Shown here piece by piece: positions 11,119 to 21,995 of a DNA stretch of 64,000 bases. The DNA lies in NCBI GenBank assembly GCA_030704615.1, contig CM060732.1, positions 25,236,001-25,300,000 on the forward strand, written 5' to 3'. The notes beneath the pieces were generated by a model. It made no database searches. It was given only the letters and a program-made list of their open reading frames with translations, and was not told the origin of the DNA. The translations under genes were made by a program, and so were the position numbers. The stretch is from Takakia lepidozioides (lineage: Eukaryota > Streptophyta > Takakiopsida > Takakiales > Takakiaceae). Within the stretch, counting starts at the first letter, position 1; the number at the start of each line of letters is the position of its first letter.

Positions 11119-11919
11119 ACGGGTGAGAGATCATGTCACCTCCCGTCTGATAGGGCACAATCAGGAGGTGTGTGGCCTCAAGTGGTCACCGTCAGGCCAA
11201 CAGCTAACAAGTGGAGGCAATGACAACTTGCTCCACATTTGGGATGCAGCTGTCACATCATCATCACCTGAGTCAGCAGTCTATCTACACAGGCTGGACG
11301 ACCACCAAGCAGCTGTGAAAGCACTTGCCTGGTGCCCCTTCCAGGCCAACTTTCTCGCGTCTGGAGGGGGTACTGCTGATCGCTGTATTAAATTTTGGAA
11401 CACGTAGACATGTGCCTGTATCAACAGTGTCGACACTCATTCCCAGGTTGATGGTTTGCCGATGAGATCGATACTTCCTTGAAGAATAGTAAAAAAATCT
11501 GGCTTACATTGTACGATGTGATATCATTAATTCCACTGTCCCATTTCTCGTGTAATGAGAAAGTTTTTAGTGCACCGAATGTAGTTTCTTATGACTGAAA
11601 ATGAGATGTTTGAAAAACTGTATCATATATGTTCCTCTAAATTTAGTTGGTGATATCTGAACTTTTCAGAACTGCATGGGCAAGTTAGGATGGCATATGT
11701 GAAGATGTTCTGCATCACACAAGGTTTCACTATTATTGATCTAGGTCTGGTGGTCAAACATTGGGTTGTGCACTCAGGTGTGTACTCTGCAATGGAACCG
11801 GCATCAAAAGGAGATACTGAGCAGCCATGGGTTCAGCCAGAATCAACTGTGCTTGCGGAAGTATCCATCTATGGCCAAAATTGCTGAACTCACTGGTCAC
11901 ACTGCTCCATCTTGCCCAG
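11119..11919 (+). pseudogene. CDC20: CDC20 WD40 fragment with nonsense codon
   Basis: CDC20 activates the anaphase-promoting complex. Two exons match its beta-propeller. Exon 11119-11446 carries [56 protein letters not shown] and DRCIKFWNT. Exon 11778 to about 11919 carries [20 protein letters not shown] and [14 protein letters not shown]. They join in phase (CAG at 11446, GTG at 11778). A TAG at 11405-11407, directly after FWNT, breaks the frame; the reading resumes at once as CINSVDTHSQ. The N-terminal C-box and KEN region and the last blades are missing or unrecognisable. The wording is CDC20-like rather than CDH1/CCS52-like. It retains an intron, so it is a segmental duplicate rather than a retrocopy. 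Confidence 0.88.
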
Positions 11920-12149
11920 GTTTTAAGACTTCTTTCTGTTGACATTCTAGTGTTTCCAAAGATGACAATTTGCAGAATTTCATTTCATATTACACTTACG
12001 TTTGTACTACTCTAGGGTTCAGAGGAGCCGTGTTGCAGCTCTGGCTCGAAAATGCACATGTGGATCCATAATGCCACTGACCGTCCAACATCGTCATTGC
12101 CATCGTTTGTTGAAATTGAGTGAATTACTTTTATGTTTGTGACTTTCTC

Positions 12150-13110
12150 ATGATTTTAGTGCTGTAATTTGTGTAGAGCCCTGATGGAACAATGGTTACC
12201 AGATGTCATTCTGAAGGCTGCAGACACAAGCTGCACACACAAGAGGTTCTTTAGGGTTGATGTTTGGTGAAATCCTCCATGGGTCATGACACAAGGTCAA
12301 GGACAATGTGGTGAGTGCACCTTCTTCTTCAACCTATTTCTGTCTGTTTTACCCTCTCATATTGAACTCTGTAAGTTAGCTCGTTGGGTGGATCTGTGGT
12401 GGTTAGGAGTGACTTTGACAAGTTACTGCTGATGTGGCAGCAGGAAAGTATCCAAAAACAGGTAAACAGAGATGAGGAGAAGTTGTGGTATGAATACTTT
12501 TCTGACCCCAGCCAATGGTGGGACAAACGAGGCAAAAAGGTGAATGCCTACAGATTACCAGATGTTATTCTGAAGGCTTCAGGCACAAGCTGCACACACA
12601 CAAGGTCCTTTAGGGTTGATGTTCGGTCACATCCTCCATGGGTCATGACAGAAGGTCAAGGACAATTTGGTGAGGGCACCTTCTTCAACAACCTATTTCT
12701 GTCTGTTTTACCCTGTCATCAGATTCGGCCCTAAGATGTATATTGAACTCTGTAAGTTAGCTCGTTGGGTGGATCTGTGGTGGTTAGGAGTGACTTTGAC
12801 AAGTTACTGCCGATGTGGCAGCAGGAAAGTAACCAAAAACAGATAACATGGATGAGGAGAAGGCACCTTCTTTACACATTTCACCCTGTTTTCCCCTCTT
12901 ATCAGAATCTGCCCTAAATTTCCATGTTGAATTCTGCATGTTAGTTGGTTGAGTGAACCTTTGGTAGTTTGGAGTGACTTTGACATGATACAGCCTATGT
13001 GACAACAGGAAAGTATCCAAATTAAAGGAGAAGCTGTGGTATCAATACTTTTCTGTAAGTTAGCTCGTTGGGTGGATCTGTGGTGGTTATGATGCCTTGG
13101 ATGTGGCAAA
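12150..13110 (+). pseudogene. Tandem decayed copies of an OSB-like PDF-motif exon
   Basis: The best copy (12384-12600) reads EEKLWYEYFSDPSQWWDKRG. This resembles the PDF motif of plant organellar single-stranded DNA-binding (OSB) proteins, but the PDFKHK-like continuation is lost. The segment starting gtaagttagctcgttgggtg recurs at about 12371, 12751 and 13052. A second shared piece around ccatgggtcatgaca recurs near 12280 and 12640. The other copies lack an open frame. No OB-fold region was seen upstream. Family assignment rests on one motif. Confidence 0.5.
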
Positions 13111-13192
13111 CAAGATAGGTATCATCTAGAATGGTTCTTCTTGTTTGGAACTGGGTTGGTTTGAGAATGTCCGAACAACAGTTAGGCATAAA

Positions 13193-15243
13193 ACCCTGAA
13201 CTCATTTCCGGTTTGTGACATGGATGAGTGAAGGGCAGCCTTGCGTGTGCAAACCTGGGAGCCCTGGAAAAGGAGAAAGAGGTCCATGATGAGATCGTCA
13301 GAGCTGGAATTGTAGCAAATGTCATTCTGAACACTGCCCTAGTGCACATGTATGCAAAATGTGGGTGCATCTAGGATGCAAAGGGAGTGTTCGACACTAT
13401 GGCTGAACGAGATGTGGTGTCGTGGAGTGCGATGCTTGCAGGGTATGCATAGCAGGGACGTGGGATGGAGGCTTTGGAGACCTATGAGCAAATGATGGGG
13501 GAAGCACATCATGTTTGTGTGCATTTGCAATGCTTGTGCAAGCCTGGCAGCCCTGGAGAAGGGCAAAGAGGTGCATGGGGATATCATCAAAGCTGGAATT
13601 GTACCAAACGTCATTCTGAACATTGCCCTGGCAGCTCTGGAAAAGGGGAAAGAGGTCCATGGCGGCATCTTCAGAGCTGGAATGGTACCAGATTTCATTC
13701 TGAACAATACCCTGGTGGACATATTTGCAAAATGTGGGTGCATCTAGGACGCAATGGGAGTGTTCAACACTATGGCTGAACAAGATGTGGCGTCGTGCAA
13801 GCCTAGCAGCCCTAGAGAAGGGCAAAGAGGTGCATGGGGATATCTTCAAAGCTGGAATTGTACGAAATGTCATTCTAAACACTGCCCTGGCAGCTCTGGA
13901 AAAGGAGAAAGAGGTCCATGGCGACATCTTCAGAGCTGGAATTGTACCAGCTGTCATTCTGAACAATACCCTGGTGGACATGTTTGCAAAATGTGGGTGC
14001 ATCTAGGATGCAAAGGGAGTGTTCGACACTATGGCTGAACGAGGTGTGGTGTCGTGGAGTGCGGTGCTTGCAGGGTATGCACAGCAGGGACGTGGGATGG
14101 AGGCTTTGGAGACCTATGAGCAAATGATGTGCGACGGGGTGAAGCCCGACCACATCACGTTTGTGTGCGTTTGAAGTGCGCGTGCAAGCCTGGCAGCCCT
14201 GGAAAAGGGCGAAGAGGTGCATGGCGACATCGTCAGAGCTGGAATTGTACCAGAGTGATCCTGAACTCTGCCCTGGTGGACATGTATGCCAAATGTGGGT
14301 GCATGGAGGATGCAAGGGGAGTGTTCGACAATATGGCTGAATGAGATGTGGTGTCGTGGAATGCAATGATCGCAGGATATGCACATCATGGTTGTCATAG
14401 GGAGGTCCTGCAACTATTTGAAGGAATGCAAAAGAACGGCTTGAAGCAGTATGCGTTCTCTCTGCACGCAACCACAGTGGCCTTCTGAATGAAGGAAGAC
14501 GCTACTTCGATTCCCTGATTCAAGATCATGGTGTCACTCCGACAGTATAGCACTTTGGCTGCATGGTGGACCTTCTTGGACGTGCGGGACAACTGGATGA
14601 GGCAGTGGGCCTGATTAATAAAATGCCAATCAATCCAGATGTTGTGGTGTGGAAGGCCTTGTTCAGTGCCTGCAGAATCCATGACAATGTAGAGATGGCT
14701 GAACATGCGGCAACATCTATCCTCAAGTGGAATGAACAGGATGCCGCGACTTATGTAGCTATCAAACATCTATGCTGCAGCTGGCAGGTGGGTTGATACT
14801 GTAAAGGTGAGAAGAATGATGAAGGTCAGAGGGGTTGAAAAGGAGTCAGGTCGCTGCTGCATTGAGGTTTGCAACAGGGTGCACACCTTCGTTGTAGATG
14901 ACAAGTTGCATCCCAGAATTAAGGAAATCCATGCTGAGCTGTCTGGGAAGATGAAGGAGGCGGGGTATGTGCCTGACAGGCGCTTTGTATTGCATGATGT
15001 GGGGAGGAGGAAAAGGAATTTTCTCTTTGCCACCACAGTGAGAAGCTGGCCATTGGTTTTGGGCTGATCAGTATGACCCCTAGGGCGCCTCTCCGTCTCA
15101 TCAAGAATCTTTGAGTGTGTGGTGACTGCCACACCTCCACCAAATTCATCTCAAAGATTGTTGGCCAAGCAATTGTTGTACAAGACGCTAACCGCTTTCA
15201 CCACTTTGAAGATGGGATTTGTTCTTATGGTGATTACTGGTGA
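13193..15243 (+). pseudogene. DYW-type PPR protein pseudogene, copy A
   Basis: DYW-type PPR proteins bind organellar RNA and usually direct C-to-U editing. Degenerate PLS repeats run from about 13230 (KEVH, LVDMYAKCGCI, VFDTMAERDVVSW), followed by an E domain (14563-14740, MVDLLGRAGQLDEAVGLINK) and a DYW domain ending GDYW at 15238-15240 with stop TGA 15241-15243. [14 protein letters not shown] and [15 protein letters not shown] carry the HxE and CxxC zinc ligands. Defects: TAG in CGCI-DAKG in three repeat copies (about 13373, 13746, 14005); a frame shift after YVA near 14762; and TGA at 15112-15114 where NLRVCGDC expects Arg. Several repeats were amplified in tandem. Confidence 0.85.
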
Positions 15244-15302
15244 AATGATGTCTTCTTGGAAAGATGCGAGTGTCTTGCAAAAAGGTGAATGCCTGTCAGA
15301 TT

Positions 15303-16220
15303 ACCTGTCATTCTGAACACTATGGCTAAACGAGATGTGGTGTCGTGGATTGTGATGTTTGCAGGGTATGCACAGCGGAGGTGCGGGATGGAGGCTTTGG
15401 AGACCTATGAGCAAATGATGGGGGAAGGGGTGAAACCGCCCACATAACGTTTTTGTGCGTTTTTGTGCGTGTGCAAGCCTGGCAGCCTGGAAAAGTGCAA
15501 AGAGGTCCATGGTTGCATCGTCAAATCTGGAATTGTACCCGGTGTCATGCTGAACACTGCCCTGGTGGACATGTATGTCAAATGTGGGTGCATTAAGGAT
15601 GCCAAGGGAGTGTTTGACAGTATGGCTGCACGAGATGTGGTGTTGTGGAGTGCGATGATTGCATGATATGCACAGCAAGGGTGCGGGATGGAGGCTTTGT
15701 AGACCTATAAGCAAATGATGTGCGGAGGGGTGAAGCCCAACCACATCACATTTGTTTGTGTTTGCAGTGTGTGCAAGCCTGGCAGCTCTGGAAAAGGGGA
15801 AAGAGGTCCATGGCGACATCTTCAAAGTTGGAATTGTACCAGATGTCATCCTGAACACTGCCCTGCCAAATGTGGGTGCATTAAGGATGCGAAGGGAGTT
15901 TTCAAGACTATGGCTGAACGAGATGTGGTGTCATGGAACTCAATGCTTGCAGGGTATGCATAACAGGGGCGCGGGATGGAGGCCTTGGAATGATTTGTGA
16001 AGGGGTGAAGCCCGACCACTTCACGTTTGTGTGCGTGTGCAAGCCTGGCTGCCCTGGAAAAGGGCAAAGAGGTGCATGATTGCATTGCCAAAACTGGAAT
16101 TGTAGCAGATGTGATTCTGAACAATACCCTCGTAGACATGTATGCCTTTGGTCGAACTTGGGTACATGAAAGTACAGTGAAAAAGTTCACTGACTCCATT
16201 TCTCTGCTGAAGCTGGTGTG
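15303..16220 (+). pseudogene. Further PPR repeat copies, set B
   Basis: These are additional PPR units of the same subfamily: KEVHGCIVKSGIV and LVDMYVKCGCIKDAKGVFDS at about 15500-15620, then copies near 15780-15950 and 16030-16150. They carry stops and frame changes (for example near 15440, 15666 and 15961). They lie downstream of the complete DYW end of copy A, so they are a duplication of the repeat part, in the same orientation. Confidence 0.75.
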
Positions 16221-16396
16221 ACTGACTGGAAACTCCAAAGACCAATCATGTTTGTATTACAGATTTGATATTCTGGGTGTCAGTACATTGAATGAAAACA
16301 TCAGTTTAACCCTCGTAGGTGTCGCAAATGTTGTGAACAAGAGAGCTGGACACAGTACTTTTCTCAAAGATAAGCTATATCAAATAAACTATATCA

Positions 16397-16805
16397 AATA
16401 TCTATGCTGCAGCTGGCAGGTGGGATGATACTGCAAAGGTGAGAAGAATGATGAAGGTCAGAGGGGTTAGAAAGGAGCCAGATGACAAGTTGCATCCCAG
16501 AATTAAGGAAATCCATGCTGAGCTGAGAAGATTGTCTGGGTGGATGAAGGAGGCGGGGTATGTGCCTGACACACCCTTTTTACTGCATGATGTGGAGGAC
16601 AGGAATTTTCTCTTTGCCACCACAGTGAGAAGTTGGCCATTGGGCTGATCAACACGACTCATCAAGAATCTTCGAGTGTGTGGAGACTGCCACACCTCCA
16701 CCAAATTCATCTCAAAGATTGTTGGCCGAGCAATTGTTGTATGGGACGCTAACTACTTTCCACCACTTTGAAGATGGGATTTGTTCTTGTGGTGATTACT
16801 GGTGA
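16397..16805 (+). pseudogene. Second DYW domain end, copy B
   Basis: This is a near-duplicate of 14770-15243, beginning at atctatgctgcagctgg. The C-IEV-CNRVHTF stretch is deleted, leaving KEPDDKLHPRIKEIHAEL, then [23 protein letters not shown] is present but shortened. [18 protein letters not shown] keeps the Arg codon CGA that is TGA in copy A. A frame change near 16765 precedes the last GDYW (stop at 16803-16805). Confidence 0.8.
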
Positions 16806-17411
16806 AAGGATGTTTTCTTGGAAAGATGCTAGTGTCTTGCTTCATTCATTGATCTGTGTAGCTACTCAGACCATCCACCATTTCCTGATAGTGGGGTCTA
16901 CCCAGCATAGGTGGGAAGTCAGCCCATAATTGCACTTGACTGAAGGGGTGATTTTTTACTGATTCTGGTGCTGTCCTAATTCTGGGTTTGGGTGGTGGAG
17001 CTTCTCCAAAGCTTGAAGATGGAAGTGAATACAAATTTTAATGAGCTTGATGAGAGGGGTAGCCCTGCGCACAAGTTTGTTCAACATCTTAAATTTGGAC
17101 ATGTTTGTTTGTTTCTCGTGGTGTGGCTTTGGATGGAGCCCTTGATGAACTTGCATGAATATTGTCAAAAGCTAGCCTTAACCCACCAAGATCCAATCCC
17201 ATGGTGGATGCTTGAAAGTTCATACAATGAATGTAAGGGTATTTGGGTATGTTGTTATTGATTGATGCGGTTTGTGAAAATTGAATGTTGAAATGCAGAT
17301 CCGCCATTTTTCTTCCAGAAAAAAACAAAACACGGGATCTCTGGATGTAACACCGTGGGGATGACCCACCCCTTTTTTTTGTGAAAAATTGAACATAGTT
17401 CTCAGAATTCG
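16806..17411. other. Gap after the PPR block
   Basis: No gene recognised. An open stretch at 16992-17261 has no family resemblance I can name. Confidence 0.45.
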
Positions 17412-17640
17412 TCACTAGTAGTGTGGAGCAACGCGAAGCCCTAGTATAATATAAAGTCTAACAAATCTATATGTGTGTGAGTAGCTCAGTGGTAGCACTT
17501 AGTAGTGCGGAGCAATGGGCAAGCCTAGTAATATACAAGTCTAACAAATACGTTTGTGTGTGAGTAGCTCAGTGGTAGCATGCAAGGATCTACAGGAGCA
17601 GGTGTGGAGTTCGAATTATTGGAAATTCTGGCACAAGGAG
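17412..17640 (+). mobile_element. tRNA-derived SINE with duplicated head
   Basis: Two roughly 85-bp units (from about 17412 and 17497) each end in gtgagtagctcagtggtagc, an A-box-like tRNA head. The second continues to gtggagttcgaatt, a B box. Both units share agtctaacaaat and a tagtgtggagcaa-type start. This is a head duplication of a Pol III SINE. Confidence 0.6.
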
Positions 17641-18940
17641 AGTAATAATTAAGTTTTTCTAATAGCACGTTTTTTGGTTTAATCATCGTCGAGTCGAAGC
17701 GTACATAGGTATGGTACATATATAGATATATACTAGGACAGAGCCCCTTGCAATGCATTGGCAACAATTCGCCAAATTCGTTTCACGTCTCTCCTTTCGC
17801 TTGTATTCCTTCCTCTTGCCATATTCTCAAGATCCAACACATTGAATCAAAAGAGCCAAGAAACACTGGAATAATATAGATTATATATATATATATATAT
17901 ATGTATATGAAACCGTGACAGGATGAAAACGTGTCATTTTTTTTCGCAAGCAGCCGACAATGTTCATTTAACATAATAGATATATATTCTAAATTCATTT
18001 CATATTATAATGTATATGGTCATCTTAAAATGATCTTAATGGTATGAAGAAAACATTATTATTACTATGTGTGTCTAACATGTCCAAATTTTATTTTCTT
18101 AATGGACTCCTGAGGTGAGGCAAATAGGCTAGGCAGGGTGGGCACTGGGATGGGGTATGAATGTGAGCAGGGAGATATTGCAGGGCTAGGCAGCGCCGGT
18201 CCCTGCTTTCGGGTGATTGTGCCTGTGTGAATGCAAACAGCTACTCAGATGATCTTGAGCGTCACGCACTGACAGGAAGGTTTGAGATGGTGGGACAAAG
18301 ATAATAAAATTATCCGTTAAGTCCAGGGGATGGAGGGTGAGTTCATCCAGTTTGGTCAAAAGATAGGGTGAACGTCTATGAAGTGGGCCCACAAAGTACA
18401 AGCCAAATAAACAAGGGGCCAAACTCAAAATAGCAGGAAAAACCAGCGCCGCGCGGCCCCCGCCTTGGGACATTGGATAAACCTGACGCGGGGCCTACGC
18501 TCCCATCATGTTGACCCTTCCCACATTTCCATCTCGCACAAGGCCGTGCTACATGCAGGTCACTTTGTTCTACTCGTGCCCAGTTTACTTACTGGACTCC
18601 TGCCCATTTTATTGGACTTAACAGATAGGCTCAAATTGCCCACCAAAGCCGCATGTGGGAATGGATCAGAGGGTCAAAGTTAGCAGAGAACTTTAATGCC
18701 TTCCTCCAATCTTGTTTGTCCAACCTTTCGCTTGTTGAGCGGATCTCCATACGTCTTCTTTGTTCCCAGGCCATGTGCATTGTAGCACGAGATGGTACAC
18801 ATCCCTGCCAGTGTTGGGTGGGTATGTCACCAAGGCCGCTACCACACTACTCCCCTTGTATGGAGAAAAACAATTTGCTTTCCCTATAACATTAGGTTAG
18901 TTATCCGGAAGTCATTGCTAGTAATGCGGAGCAACACATA
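17641..18940. other. Gap with an AT microsatellite
   Basis: (TA)n at about 17881-17906. No coding signal recognised in the rest. A short piece at 18919 (gtaatgcggagcaac) echoes the SINE unit upstream. Confidence 0.5.
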
Positions 18941-19963
18941 CCATCCCTGGACAACTGATTAGGCAATAATTAATTCAAAATAAAAGGGCCTAACGAATTC
19001 TGTGAATTTTTCAGATTTAAGCCTAATTTCGGGAAATTATGGGACCAAAGTGCCTAGTGCCCAAAAATTCCACCAAAAAAACTTGCAAGCCTCTTCTCAT
19101 GTTGTTTGTAATAAGATCAAAATTTCTTTGAACAAAAATCAATACAAATATATGCGTGCGAAAATAACTTCCTACAAATCGCAATCTATTTCCGAGAGCT
19201 CCATGTAACTTCGAAAAGCCCTTGCATGGACTCGACAATGTCATCATACTCAACATCCTCGCTAATTGTCATCATCTCTCCATCTACTTCGTCCACCACA
19301 TTGAGATGGGGGATATCCTCATTTTCAATGTGCAGATTTGCAAGACATCTACACATAGTTTCCTCTACTCTAAGGTCAAGGTAGATATCAGGGATACCCC
19401 TGAGTGATTTGAGCATTCCCGTCCACCAAATCATCATTCACTGCAAACAAATTGGTTACAAAATTTGCTCGCATTGCTTCTCCCTGGAAAGTGTGCTCAA
19501 AAGCCCGTAAAATCCCACATTGTTCCCACCCAAAGACAATCATGTCTGTATGCAAACCCAAGCCTCCCATATCCAAATTGCTACATGTTCACGCATGGAA
19601 GGCAAGTCCGTCTTCACCTCTACCTCTTTAGCGGGCACACCTGCTTCCGATTGCGATTGGATTTCACGTGATGACCATGTCTTGAATAGTGCAGCAAAAG
19701 CACACTTGAGAGGTCGTTGCAAGATCACATTGGGCAGGCTGTAGCTTGGAAATGCAATTGGAAGGGCCCATGGGCATTGGGTGTCTATTTTTGTAATTTT
19801 ATTCTTAAGAAAATAGATGTTTTCTCTTCTCATGTGCCTAACTCTAAAAAATTGTAGCATGCAATGCCTAATTTGAGAACCTGTTTTCAAAACATGCCTA
19901 ATTTTCTGATTGATTGATTTTGGATTTAGGCGCAAAAATGCCTAATCCGTTGTCAAGGGACGG
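18941..19963. mobile_element. TA-flanked inverted-repeat DNA element, 1.02 kb
   Basis: The left end is ccatccctggacaactgatt (18941 on) and the right end is aatccgttgtcaagggacgg (to 19963). They are imperfect inverted repeats of about 25 bp, both with GATTAGGCA at or near the inner side. TA lies on both sides (18939-18940 and 19964-19965). Inside, acidic coding-like sequence on the minus strand (about 19437-19200, LHIENEDIPHLNVVDEVDGE) resembles part of the element at 41.7 kb. It is probably a decayed or non-autonomous DNA transposon; the superfamily is not certain. Confidence 0.65.
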
Positions 19964-20059
19964 TAGACATTGCCTCTGATTAATAGCGCCTTGACGATGC
20001 ACTAAATGTAAGAAAGGTGGCCTAGGGTTCAAATCTTGCATGACGGTATGATACACAGA

Positions 20060-20325
20060 AATGGAATTAAACAACCATTTTTTGAAATAAAAATAAAGGA
20101 AACCTGTGAGCGACTGCTCACAATTCAGCCCCTTGAGGAGGGGGAAAAATTAACCCCCTTTCAGATAAGCAATTGGGCACACAGGAAGGAAAGATCACCA
20201 CCAGACCAACCGGTCACTAACAATCCACACACTGCGCACGGCAGCGGGTTAGAACCCTGTACCACAGGGCGACGCACTGTGCACTTACCAGCTGAGCTAC
20301 CAGCCAGCATTTTTCAATTTGATGA
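20060..20325 (-). mobile_element. tRNA-derived SINE, reverse orientation
   Basis: Read on the minus strand, the head has tagctcagctggtaagtgca (A box) and agggttctaacccg (B box). The tail contains tgtgagcagtcgctcacagg, which matches the tails at 10.26 and 21.30 kb. It lies just upstream of the true tRNA gene but in the opposite direction. Confidence 0.7.
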
Positions 20326-20563
20326 AACAAAAACTCATAAACTCTCAAAAAAATTCCAAGTCCTGGATAAGGCAGCATACCCTGTCTGCCTGGATAAGTA
20401 GCAGCAGACCCTAGGGCGTGGGACCGGGGTGACCCTTTGTTTTGACGTGCCAGGGTCCACAGGCCTCACGCTTGTGCATTGAAGACGCTATTAATCTAAA
20501 ATGAGAGCCAATTTCCATTACCATTCAATTATAATCCGAGCTGCAAGTGCATTTCGTTGGTGT

Positions 20564-20635
20564 GCCTTTATAGCTCAGTGGTAGAGCGTCAGTCTTGTAA
20601 ACTGAAGGTCCAGAGTTCGATCCTCTGTGGAGGCA
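20564..20635 (+). tRNA. tRNA-Thr (UGU anticodon)
   Basis: 72 nt without an encoded CCA. The acceptor GCCTTTA pairs with TGGAGGC (with G-T pairs). The D arm is GCTC-AGTGGTA-GAGC, the anticodon arm TCAGT-CTTGTAA-ACTGA has anticodon TGT, and the T arm is CAGAG-TTCGATC-CTCTG. The variable region is AGGTC and the discriminator is A. Box A (tagctcagtggtagagc) and box B (gagttcgatcc) are intact. A T run at 20638-20641 can end Pol III transcription. There is no intron. Confidence 0.96.
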
Positions 20636-21139
20636 CCTTTTCTTCGGTGCTCGGCCGTGAGTGTCGGGTTATGATCTGACTGCGCATACTACAAGCCTTC
20701 TCTACGCTACCGGTCTGACGTTACTAGGAAGGCGAACGCACCTCGTTTTCAACGGCTCATGGTCGTCAAATCACATCTCAGCCAAACATGGAAGCTTTGT
20801 GGGAAGACACGTGTTAGAGTCTACGGCGGCGGCGACGTTGAGCGATGGAACAGAAGACCGGCGGCTTCGCTTTGCACGGACTTGATACATCTATAGATTA
20901 CCTACTTCCGATTCGCCACGTCTAATAATTTTCCACGGTCAACCTGCCATCGAAGCGCTTCGAAACTTACCGAAAGTACTCTGTACTCTGTACCTACGAG
21001 AACTGTTATCAGTTTTAAAATTTAAGAAAAACAATTAAAGCACTTTTGTCCAATGTGATAAGTATTTTAATTTTTTGTTTGTTTGTTTTTGTTTTTTCTG
21101 TTTTTACATTTTTTGTTTTTGGAACAGGGAACAACAGTC
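20636..21139. other. Gap after the tRNA gene
   Basis: A T-rich stretch at 21060-21120. No gene recognised. Confidence 0.5.
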
Positions 21140-21345
21140 AGTAAATCAGTTGGTTATGCCACCTAGATTTATTCTGGGGTCAAACCTTGCTTCTTGACAC
21201 GTTTGGTATACTCATATACTCTTCTCCCCTTCCCAGGGCGGTGTCCCATTTCTCAGCCTCCATGGCACGGTTACTAAGAGCTCCTCTCACTATCAAGGGC
21301 CTGATTTGTGAGCTATCGCTCCCAGGTGTTTCCCTTTATTAAAAA
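21140..21345 (+). mobile_element. SINE copy leading into a tandem duplication
   Basis: A B-box-like ggggtcaaaccttgc lies near 21177. The tail cctgatttgtgagctatcgc starts at 21301, in common with the copies at 10.2 and 20.1 kb. Confidence 0.5.
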
Positions 21346-21828
21346 TTATAAAATAAAAATTCAAAAACAAAACAGGGGACAGAGGCCCTGGAATAAATTA
21401 GAAACTGTGGAAATAATAACCACCAAGTGGTCATGAGGGCTTACAGAGGGGAAACCACATGGAGTACATTTTAAATTATGATCTTAGAAAACTATAACAT
21501 CAAAGCTGAGGATCCTTGGAGTTACCTTGTCGCCACTGCGGATTCTGCATATTGAGTCCACAGTGGCCTGATTTGTGAGCTATCGCTCCCAGGTGTTTCC
21601 CTTTATTAAAAATTATAAAATAAAAATTCGAAAACAAAACAGGGGACAGAGGCCCTGGAATAAATTAGAAACTATGGAAATAATAACCACCGAGAGGCCA
21701 TGAGGGCTTACAGAGGGGAAACCACATGGAGTACGTTTTAAATTAGGATCTTAGAGAACTATAACATCAAAGCTGAGGACCCTGGAGTTCCCTTGTCGCC
21801 ACTGCGGATTCTGCATATTGAGTCCACA
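21301..21828 (+). repeat. Tandem duplication, 266-bp period
   Basis: cctgatttgtgagctatcgc begins at 21301 and again at 21567. The two units stay nearly identical to the end (cgccactgcggattctgcat in both). Each unit starts inside the SINE tail and continues into unrelated A-rich sequence. Confidence 0.9.
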
Positions 21829-21995
21829 AAAAAGATCTTGGAGGTAAAAGATAAGGAAATGTCGGAGGTTGTGCATTACACAGTGTAATCGTTGTGCATT
21901 ATATACAATGTGCGTTATATTTTTTTGTATTGCCCTCAGTACTCTCGTGGATGTGGATGGCTTTTTCACTGTATAATGAAAGGATATTAACGAAG
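21829..21995. repeat. Dispersed repeat, copy 1
   Basis: gatcttggaggtaaaagata, a tgcattacacag stretch and ttttttgtattgccctcagt recur in the same order at 62.76-62.93 kb. Function unknown; probably part of a transposable element. Confidence 0.65.

Noticed and set aside
13339-14471. Long minus-strand frames opposite the PPR repeats
   Set aside because: Shadows of the repeated PPR units; His/Phe/Pro-rich composition follows from the complement of the real frame.
6407-16805. Processed (retro)pseudogenes
   Set aside because: COQ4, ENH1 and CDC20 all retain introns at exon borders and no poly-A tails are seen.
17465-17600. True tRNA gene
   Set aside because: It has A- and B-box-like words but no closed acceptor or anticodon stems, and the head is duplicated, so it is a SINE.
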